NCBI GenBank assembly: GCA_002297865.1
Contig: DBKX01000429.1
Coordinates: 1 to 13,261 of the forward strand
Reading direction: 5' to 3'
Source: Lachnoclostridium sp. UBA739
GTDB lineage: Bacteria; Bacillota_A; Clostridia; Lachnospirales; Lachnospiraceae
DNA length: 13,261 nucleotides
Both the position numbers and the translations under genes were made by a program. Below the pieces are notes generated by a model that did not search any database, was not told where the DNA came from, and saw only the letters and a list, made by a program, of their open reading frames with translations. Positions within the stretch are counted from its first letter, which is position 1, and every line of letters begins with the position of its first letter. Of the stretch, positions 7,456-13,261 are shown in pieces.

Positions 7456-8970
7456 CTACTCTCCTTGCGTCCTGTATTTCTGTGGACTTACTCCAAAATA
7501 CTCGCGGAAACTTTGGCAGAAGTATGATACGTTCACATATCCAACTGCATAACTAATCGTCACAATTTTGTCGTGTGTCTCCTCCAGCATTTTTTTCGCC
7601 ATCTCCATGCGATAAGCTTTAATAAACTTACTTAAATTTTGTCCTGTCTCTTTCTTAAAGATATGGCTTAAATAACTAGGAGCTAGGGATACCTTATCAG
7701 CTAACTGCTCAACCCCTAGTTCCTTATCATAATTATCATATATATACTGTTTGATATATTCGATTTCTCGATGATACATCTGTGGATTCTGCTTAAATAC
7801 ACCCTTAAGCAACTCCACATTTCTTGATATAATAGCTTTTACACTTGCAAAATCTGTTGATTGATATAATACATCAATTTCTTTATTTAACTGTGTTTCT
7901 GTATTGTTTGGGATATTATCGTGAATATCCTTTAATAAATTCGAAAATATAAACTTAATGTATATTTGTGAAAAACCTTTATTGTTCTGATACTTTGCAC
8001 ATAGAAGCTCAATGTGCTCTTCCAAACTGCTTATATCCTTCATCTTGATATCCTGATGCATCTGCTTCATTAAAGAATCATCCTGTGAAGGAAACATCAT
8101 AGATGCATCTGACTCTTCCTGTGTCCCAAATACATATGTATTCGTTACATAGAACTTATTCTCCATTAAGCCTTCTAACTCTTCTAGTTTCTCATACAAT
8201 TCATCTGCCTGTTGAATCTCACTTCCAATTGCAATATATCCCGTTTCCTGATATTTTACTTTCATTACATCATGAATGTGATATGCAATATCATATAAAG
8301 AATTTACTTCTTCTGTGAAAATAAGCAGACTCTGCTGAAGATTTAAGTTAAGGTATTGGAACTTTGCAGATACTTCATTCAATAAAGTATCTACAAAATC
8401 AGTTCCTTTCTTTCCAAAGAAATCACTATCTGTTTCAATCAGCATCATCTTCTTATAGTCTTGTAAAAAGTCTAGTTCCAACAATGCTGCAAAATTAGAC
8501 TGAATCTCTTTTAAAGATGTTCCATTTACAAGCAGATACAAAATATGTTCTATCATGTACTGCTTGCTTGTTTCTAACTTTGAATTTTCAAGTTTCTCTT
8601 CGTCTAATTCATGAAGAACTTTCTTAATAATCGTTTCAAATTCATTCGGATCAATTGGTTTTAGGATATATTCTGCTACACCTAACTTAACCGCCATTCT
8701 AGCGTATTCGAACTCACTATAACCGCTAAAGATCAGGATTTTCATATCCCAACCTTTTTTGCGGATTTCACTACACAATTCAATACCATCCATAAATGGC
8801 ATCTTTACATCAGTTAATAAAATATCAACTTTTTGATTCTCTAAGAACTCTAATGCTTTTGCACCATTGTTTGCTTCATGTATATTTAGTTCCAGTCCGA
8901 ACTGCTTTAGCAAAAAGCGTATTCCATTTCGTTCAATTTTCTCATCATCAACAATTAAGATATCGTACAT
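7456..8970 (-). CDS. YesN-type response regulator with AraC DNA-binding domain
   Basis: Cytoplasmic transcription factor paired with the adjacent kinase. The N-terminal receiver domain (1-120) has the acidic pair Asp8/Asp9 in VDDE, phospho-acceptor Asp54 in LLTDVKMP, Ser82 and Lys104 (YILKPID), so it is a complete receiver. A middle region of about 270 residues has the low-similarity helical character usual for YesN proteins. The C-terminal AraC/XylS domain (about 400-504) has two helix-turn-helix units (ELGVEQLADKVSLAPSYLSHIFKK and KIVTISYAVGYVNVSYFCQSF) and ends in FGVSPQKYR. The start is supported by GGAAGGGG 6 nt before the ATG. It lies 26 nt after the malQ-glgP frame without a terminator, so it is probably cotranscribed with it. 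Likely targets are the malE and large binding-protein promoters and its own operon; this is inference from position. Confidence 0.93.
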   Translation of the reverse strand: MYDILIVDDEKIERNGIRFLLKQFGLELNIHEANNGAKALEFLENQKVDILLTDVKMPFMDGIELCSEIRKKGWDMKILIFSGYSEFEYARMAVKLGVAEYILKPIDPNEFETIIKKVLHELDEEKLENSKLETSKQYMIEHILYLLVNGTSLKEIQSNFAALLELDFLQDYKKMMLIETDSDFFGKKGTDFVDTLLNEVSAKFQYLNLNLQQSLLIFTEEVNSLYDIAYHIHDVMKVKYQETGYIAIGSEIQQADELYEKLEELEGLMENKFYVTNTYVFGTQEESDASMMFPSQDDSLMKQMHQDIKMKDISSLEEHIELLCAKYQNNKGFSQIYIKFIFSNLLKDIHDNIPNNTETQLNKEIDVLYQSTDFASVKAIISRNVELLKGVFKQNPQMYHREIEYIKQYIYDNYDKELGVEQLADKVSLAPSYLSHIFKKETGQNLSKFIKAYRMEMAKKMLEETHDKIVTISYAVGYVNVSYFCQSFREYFGVSPQKYRTQGE

Positions 8971-8996
8971 TAATATCCCCTTCCAATAACTAAGAT

Positions 8997-11270
8997 TTAT
9001 AAATTCCAGATATCTTTATTATACTCCTCAATTGTACGATCGGAAGAGAAAAATCCTGCATTACTAATATTTATTAACATTTTTTTAGCCCAAGCCCTAC
9101 GATCTTCATAATCTTTGTATGCTTGTTCCTTAGTTTTTACATAATCTGCAAAGTCTGGGAATGTCATAAACCAGTCTTTGTTAATAAGCTCTTTGAATAG
9201 ACGGTTTAAGTTTTCCTTACATCCAACTGCAAGCATTTCTTTACTAATAATAAAGTTTACAGCTTCTTTTAATGCTTCATCTTCTTCGTAGTATTCGATT
9301 GAAGAATAAGAACCATCTTCATATCTCTTAATAACTGTTTCACTGTCATCACCAAAAGTATAAATGTTATCTGGACCTACGAACTGGCTAATTTCTACGT
9401 TAGCACCATCCATAGTACCTAATGTGATAGCACCATTTAACATGAACTTCATGTTACCTGTTCCACTTGCTTCTTTGGATGCTAAGGAAATCTGTTCGGA
9501 AATGTCACAAGCTGGAATTACTTTTTCAGCATAAGTTACATTGTAATTTTCAAGCATAACGATTCTTAAGTATGGGCTAACTTCTGGATCGTTTGCTGTT
9601 AACTCTTGTAAGCAAAGAATTAAGTGAATGATATCTTTGGCAATAGTATAAGCTGGAGCTGCTTTCGCACCAAAAATCATAGTAATTGGGGTAGTAGGTT
9701 TATTACCTCTCTTAATTTCTAGATATTTATGAATGCCATATAAAGCATTTAACTGTTGTCTCTTATACTCATGAAGACGTTTTACCTGTACATCAAAGAT
9801 AGAGTCTGGATTAACTTCAACGCCACCATTTTGAACGATATAATCTCTTAAAGCTAATTTACCTTCTTTTTTGATTGCAAGTAACTCATCTAATACCTTA
9901 TCATCATCAAGGAATTTTTCGAAATTCTTTAACTCTTCTCCATTTTTCTTGAATCCATTACCAATCATGCTCTCTAAGTAGGAAGCTAATGGTTTGTTAC
10001 AGTGTAATAACCAACGACGGAATGTAATACCGTTTGTCTTATTATTAAACTTCTCTGGATATAATTTATAGAAGTTATTAAGTTCACTGTTTTTTAAGAT
10101 TTCTGTGTGAAGGTAAGCAACACCATTTACACTGAAACCATAGTGAATATCGATGTTTGCCATGTGAACACGGTTTTCAGAATCAATGATAGCAAGTTTT
10201 TCAATTTCGTCAGCAGATAATTTCTTTTCTTCTAACATTTTTTTATTTCTTGCATCTAATTCTTTGATAATTGGAACAATTGCTGGCGCAACTTGTTCAA
10301 TAAAATACATTGGCCATGTTTCTAATGCTTCTGCTAAGATTGTATGGTTTGTGTAAGCACAAGTTTTAGATACCACATCGATAGCTTCATCCATAGAAAG
10401 TCCTCTTTCTGTTAAAAGACGAACTAATTCAGGAATAACCATAGTTGGGTGTGTATCATTGATTTGTACTACTGCATATTCATGTAAATCTGTAAGCTTA
10501 CATCCTTTTGCAACGCATTCATCTAAGATTAACTGCGCACCATTGCTTACCATAAAGTATTGCTGATAAACACGGAGTAATCTTCCCTTATCATCTGAAT
10601 CGTCTGGATATAAGAATAATGTTAAGTTCTTTGTAATTTCATCTTTATCAAATGAGATTCCATCTTTTACAATAGTTTCATCTACAGAATCAATATCAAA
10701 TAAGTGAAGCTGATTTGTTCTGTTATCATAACCTGTTACTGCAATATCATATAATGTTGATTTTACGGAAAAATCCTTGAATTTAACTTCATAAGAAGTC
10801 TCTTTTCTATCTAACCAAGCCGCATTGTTGATCCATGGATTTGCTGTTTCACATTGTTTGTTATTTTCAAATACCTGTTTGAATAAACCTAAATGATAGT
10901 TAAGTCCAATACCATCACCGTTTAGACCTAAACTAGCAATAGAATCAAGGAAACATGCTGCAAGACGTCCTAAACCACCATTTCCAAGAGATGGTTCTAC
11001 TTCAACTTCTTCAATTTCTGCTAAGCACTTACCATTTTCCTCTAGTAAGTCTCTTACTTCATCATAAATACCAAGATTAATTAAGTTATTGGATAACAAT
11101 TTACCAATTAAGAATTCAGCAGAAATGTAGTAAAGTTTCTTCTTTCCCTCTTTAGAAACTTTACCCTTTGCTCTCTCTTTTACCATTTCTAATAAGCCAA
11201 CATAAATTTCCTCGTTGCTGCAATCTTTAATTTCTTTTCCAAATCTGTTTTTTACAATTTCCTGTAACAT
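8997..11270 (-). other. glgP: possible separately initiated phosphorylase (GlgP, 757 aa) inside the fused frame
   Basis: The ATG at 11270 (Met505 of the fusion) is preceded by AGGAGAGGAG with 6 nt spacing, the best ribosome binding site of the whole fused gene. Translation from here gives a phosphorylase of the usual clostridial size, with [14 protein letters not shown] as a natural-looking N-terminus. Free GlgP could therefore be made alongside or instead of the fusion. Seen: the signal and the length. Not known: whether it is used. Confidence 0.55.
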
Positions 11271-12782
11271 AATTTTCTCCTCTCCTACTCGATATGATAT
11301 TCTTCCATACACCTGAGCCCATCTCTTTAGCATATCTTGTAACTCAAGTGTAAATTCATCCTTTTGTAATCTCCACTTCCAGTTAATTCCTATAGTTGCA
11401 GGTAAGTTCATACGTGCCGTATTATCTTTTTGTAAAATATCCTGCATCTGGATAATGACAACATCTGCACAGCTTTGATATGCCATTCTAATAGAACTGA
11501 GAACGAGCTCGTCTACCGAATTTGCCCCACAATACTCCATTGCATATTGGATATTCTCTTCTGACAGCGTATCGTAGAATCCCTTTAATGTTTCATTGTC
11601 ATGGGTTCCACCATAGAAAATGCAATTCTTTGGAACCATATGAGGTAAATAAGGATTATCATTTTTACCATCAAAGGCAAATTCCAACACCTTCATACCA
11701 GGATATCCCACTTCTTTAAGCAGTTCTTGAACTCCTTCCGTTACTGCTCCGAGATCTTCTGCAATGATTTTTGCATTTCCAAGACATGTACTAATTGCAT
11801 TCATTAATTTAATTCCTGGACCTTTTTCAAACCATCCTTCTTTTCCAGATTTATCAGCCGGAATTACATAATAGTTTACAATTCCAATAAAATGGTCGAT
11901 ACGAATTACATCATATAAAGAAGCGGCTGCTGACATACGCCCTCTCCACCATTTAAAATTATCCTGTTCCATGACATTCCAGTTGTATAATGGGTTGCCC
12001 CATTTCTGACCAGCATCTGAAAATGCATCAGGTGGGCAGCCTGCTACATTAATTGGCTCTAAATTCTCATCTAACTGAAATAGTCCTGGATTCATCCAAA
12101 CGTCAACACTATCTAGTGCAACATAGATTGGAATATCTCCTATTACTTTTATGTTCTTGCTATTAGCATATCTTTTTAAGGCTTTCCACTGTTCATAAAA
12201 CTTGAACTGTATAAACTTCCAAAATCTAATATCGTCACTAAGAAGTTCTGTATATTTCGAAATACCTTCTGATGTTCGCATTTTAATATCTTCATCCCAC
12301 TTTAACCACTCAACATTGTCAAAATAGTTTTTGCATGCCATAAATAATGCGTAATCATTAAGCCATTCTTTCTCATTTTCTACAAATGTAAGAAATGCAG
12401 CATCTTTGTCTACATCAGCCCTTTGATATGCCTTTCTTAACAATTTGTACCTATGTTCCCATAATAGCTCGTACTCTATATATTCTGGTGTTGTATACCA
12501 GTCAATAGCCTCTACTTCTTCTCTTTTTAATAGTTCTTCTTTTATTAATATATCAAAATCAATAAAATATGGATTTCCAGCGAATGTCGAAAAAGACTGA
12601 TACGGACTATCTCCATAGCTGGTAGGTCCTACAGGTAGCACCTGCCAATATCTCTGTCCCGCTTTTTTTAGCGGCTTTATAAAATCATATGCAGCCTCAC
12701 CTAATGTTCCAATACCGTATTTTGATGGAAGACTACTGATCGGGAGTAAAATTCCTGCTCCTCGCTCCAAATTCTGTTGCAT
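8997..12782 (-). CDS. malQ-glgP: 4-alpha-glucanotransferase (GH77) fused to glycogen/maltodextrin phosphorylase (GT35)
   Basis: A single uninterrupted frame of 1261 codons encodes two cytoplasmic enzymes. Residues 1-494 are a full MalQ: start [21 protein letters not shown], nucleophile Asp296 in RIDHF, acid/base Glu342 in AEDLG, Asp395 in GTHDNET, and the usual ending near YGR. It transfers maltodextrin segments to make longer chains. Residues 505-1261 (757 aa) are a full phosphorylase of bacterial length: [17 protein letters not shown], then [15 protein letters not shown] with PLP-lysine Lys1112. It cleaves terminal glucose from alpha-1,4-glucan to glucose-1-phosphate. The linker [10 protein letters not shown] (495-504) is coded by what looks like an old intergenic ribosome binding site, and Met505 would be a normal phosphorylase start. 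The MalQ start has only a modest GAGG 7 nt upstream. All catalytic residues are intact in both halves. A sequencing or assembly indel is an alternative to a true fusion, but each half keeps a full, in-frame end. First gene of an operon with the regulator and kinase. Confidence 0.9.
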   Translation of the reverse strand: MQQNLERGAGILLPISSLPSKYGIGTLGEAAYDFIKPLKKAGQRYWQVLPVGPTSYGDSPYQSFSTFAGNPYFIDFDILIKEELLKREEVEAIDWYTTPEYIEYELLWEHRYKLLRKAYQRADVDKDAAFLTFVENEKEWLNDYALFMACKNYFDNVEWLKWDEDIKMRTSEGISKYTELLSDDIRFWKFIQFKFYEQWKALKRYANSKNIKVIGDIPIYVALDSVDVWMNPGLFQLDENLEPINVAGCPPDAFSDAGQKWGNPLYNWNVMEQDNFKWWRGRMSAAASLYDVIRIDHFIGIVNYYVIPADKSGKEGWFEKGPGIKLMNAISTCLGNAKIIAEDLGAVTEGVQELLKEVGYPGMKVLEFAFDGKNDNPYLPHMVPKNCIFYGGTHDNETLKGFYDTLSEENIQYAMEYCGANSVDELVLSSIRMAYQSCADVVIIQMQDILQKDNTARMNLPATIGINWKWRLQKDEFTLELQDMLKRWAQVYGRISYRVGEEKIMLQEIVKNRFGKEIKDCSNEEIYVGLLEMVKERAKGKVSKEGKKKLYYISAEFLIGKLLSNNLINLGIYDEVRDLLEENGKCLAEIEEVEVEPSLGNGGLGRLAACFLDSIASLGLNGDGIGLNYHLGLFKQVFENNKQCETANPWINNAAWLDRKETSYEVKFKDFSVKSTLYDIAVTGYDNRTNQLHLFDIDSVDETIVKDGISFDKDEITKNLTLFLYPDDSDDKGRLLRVYQQYFMVSNGAQLILDECVAKGCKLTDLHEYAVVQINDTHPTMVIPELVRLLTERGLSMDEAIDVVSKTCAYTNHTILAEALETWPMYFIEQVAPAIVPIIKELDARNKKMLEEKKLSADEIEKLAIIDSENRVHMANIDIHYGFSVNGVAYLHTEILKNSELNNFYKLYPEKFNNKTNGITFRRWLLHCNKPLASYLESMIGNGFKKNGEELKNFEKFLDDDKVLDELLAIKKEGKLALRDYIVQNGGVEVNPDSIFDVQVKRLHEYKRQQLNALYGIHKYLEIKRGNKPTTPITMIFGAKAAPAYTIAKDIIHLILCLQELTANDPEVSPYLRIVMLENYNVTYAEKVIPACDISEQISLASKEASGTGNMKFMLNGAITLGTMDGANVEISQFVGPDNIYTFGDDSETVIKRYEDGSYSSIEYYEEDEALKEAVNFIISKEMLAVGCKENLNRLFKELINKDWFMTFPDFADYVKTKEQAYKDYEDRRAWAKKMLINISNAGFFSSDRTIEEYNKDIWNL
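11270..11287 (-). promoter_or_regulatory. internal ribosome binding site within the MalQ-GlgP linker
   Basis: Minus-strand TAGGAGAGGAG (11287-11277), AAAATT, then ATG (11270-11268). In the fused frame these bases code for Val-Gly-Glu-Glu-Lys-Ile. In the +1 frame the first three bases are a TAG stop merged with the Shine-Dalgarno. This is what the junction of two separate adjacent genes would look like. Confidence 0.75.
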
Positions 12783-12842
12783 AGCATAACCTCACTTCTA
12801 GTTTTCCTTATACTACTATGCTAACAATTCTTTAGTTTAGTG

Positions 12843-12872
12843 TCTATATCACTTTTTTTTGATTCGTGTAGA
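12843..12872 (-). promoter_or_regulatory. candidate promoter of the malQ-glgP / two-component operon
   Basis: TCTACA (12872-12867) matches the -35 consensus at 4 of 6 positions and is followed after 18 nt by TATAGA (12848-12843). It would give a leader of about 55 nt. The inverted repeat at 12882-12899 lies directly upstream of its -35. TATAAT at 12936-12931 is an alternative -10 with a poor -35. Neither is strong, so the choice is tentative. Confidence 0.35.
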
Positions 12873-12881
12873 ATTTCATTA

Positions 12882-12899
12882 AATTTGTTTATACAAATT
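12882..12899. repeat. AT-rich inverted repeat upstream of malQ-glgP (possible regulator site)
   Basis: AATTTGT (12882-12888), TTAT, ACAAATT (12893-12899) are perfect 7-bp arms around 4 nt. It sits about 100 bp before the malQ start and just upstream of the candidate promoter, a fitting place for an activator. AT-richness makes chance occurrence possible. Confidence 0.4.
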
Positions 12900-13031
12900 C
12901 TCAGTATTCCGCCGCCTGAATCTAAATCTTATTATATGTAATTGATACATTTTAGCAGAATTGTCTTTTGATATATTACATTTAGTTATTTATACACATA
13001 TATCCTTTAACTTTAAGACACTATCCACCGT

Positions 13032-13075
13032 CTTCAAAATTTTCTTGGGGATACTCCAAAATTTTCTTAAGCTTA
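13032..13075. repeat. tandem 22-bp direct repeat
   Basis: Two adjacent 22-bp units (13032-13053 and 13054-13075) share CAAAATTTTCTT at 13035-13046 and 13057-13068, a spacing of two helical turns. GGGGAT(A/T) recurs after them at 13047 and 13078. A related CCAATTTTCTTAAG occurs at 13178-13191. Possible regulator half-sites or a small duplication; function unknown. Confidence 0.45.
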
Positions 13076-13193
13076 TTGGGGATTTCTCAATCCATTAAGA
13101 TAATACCTCCTGCTTTACTCAACACATAAATTTCACTATCCTTTAGTGAATTTACGCCTATAAGAAATCATGGTTAACCAATTTTCTTAAGAA

Positions 13194-13217
13194 TAAAAAA
13201 ACAGCCTCTCGGCTGTT
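13194..13217 (-). terminator. intrinsic terminator of a gene beyond the right edge
   Basis: AACAGCC (13200-13206) and GGCTGTT (13211-13217) form a perfect 7-bp stem with a 4-nt loop. On the minus strand the stem runs directly into a T-run (13201-13195). A T-rich run (13218-13228) also follows on the plus strand, so it could work in both directions, but the minus-strand form is the better one. It isolates the malQ-glgP operon from upstream transcription. Confidence 0.85.
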
Positions 13218-13261
13218 CTCTCTTTTTTCCGTTATACATTTCTATATCTTCAAAACCACAT

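Larger units (their letters stand above)
12783..13192. other. non-coding region upstream of the malQ-glgP operon
   Basis: About 410 nt without a credible gene. Minus-strand candidates for the operon promoter are TCTACA (12872-12867), 18 nt, TATAGA (12848-12843), and a consensus TATAAT at 12936-12931 without a good -35. An inverted repeat lies at 12882-12899, short direct repeats at 13032-13075, and a 10-bp palindrome TGGTTAACCA at 13171-13180. A minus-strand AGGAGG near 13110 is followed by ATG GAT TGA only, so it starts no protein. I see no riboswitch that I can name. Confidence 0.6.

Noticed and set aside
12782..12823. Inverted repeat TAGCATA / TATGCTA flanking the malQ ribosome binding site
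   Set aside because: Only 7 AT-rich pairs around a 28-nt loop; unlikely to be a stable structure or riboswitch.
13019..13145. Possible gene remnant on the minus strand (reads such as YVLSKAGGIILMD, stop, EIPNKLKKILEYPQENFEDGG)
   Set aside because: It is broken by stops, has no recognisable family, and much of it comes from the 22-bp repeat; too weak to call a pseudogene.
1..13261. Catabolite-repression (cre) sites upstream of malE and malQ-glgP
   Set aside because: I looked for the TGWAANCGNTNWCA pattern in the promoter gaps by eye and saw no credible match.

Overview
The window reads as an AT-rich Firmicutes chromosome, most likely an anaerobic clostridium of the Lachnospiraceae / Clostridium cluster XIVa type (Lachnoclostridium phytofermentans-like). 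The evidence is low GC with AT-ending codons, strong AGGAGG-type ribosome binding sites, and a YesM/YesN-type two-component pair beside a CUT1 sugar ABC transporter. The species assignment is inference. All seven genes lie on the minus strand, so transcription runs from right to left; the plus-strand open frames inside them look like shadows.

Right to left: (1) 12783-13261 is non-coding. It holds an intrinsic terminator for a gene beyond the right edge, short direct repeats, and weak candidate promoters and an operator for the operon that follows. (2) 8997-12782 is one 1261-codon frame joining a complete GH77 4-alpha-glucanotransferase (MalQ) to a complete GT35 glycogen/maltodextrin phosphorylase (GlgP). 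(3) 7456-8970 and 5748-7454 encode an AraC-type response regulator and its sensor histidine kinase, tightly coupled to each other and 26 nt downstream of the enzyme gene. (4) 4327-5631, 2826-4214 and 1975-2826 encode a maltodextrin-type binding lipoprotein and two permeases (malE-malF-malG order). A terminator-like hairpin and a second stem-loop lie between malE and malF. (5) 222-1892 encodes a second, larger binding lipoprotein of the LplA/YtcQ type with its own promoter, whose -10 lies inside a perfect 24-bp palindrome. (6) 1-221 contains two strong tandem minus-strand promoters driving something beyond the left edge; their look is rRNA-operon-like.

Together the genes form an alpha-glucan utilisation locus. 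The binding protein and permeases would import maltodextrins, using an ATPase encoded elsewhere. MalQ would rearrange short chains into longer ones, and the phosphorylase would release glucose-1-phosphate from them. The kinase/regulator pair presumably senses an extracellular sugar-related cue and activates the locus.

The most unusual element is the MalQ-GlgP fusion. The join is a 10-residue linker whose DNA is still an intact ribosome binding site correctly spaced from an ATG at the start of the phosphorylase. It therefore looks like a recent loss of the malQ stop codon, and the gene may make both a fusion and free phosphorylase. No CRISPR array, insertion sequence, tRNA or rRNA gene is visible in the window.
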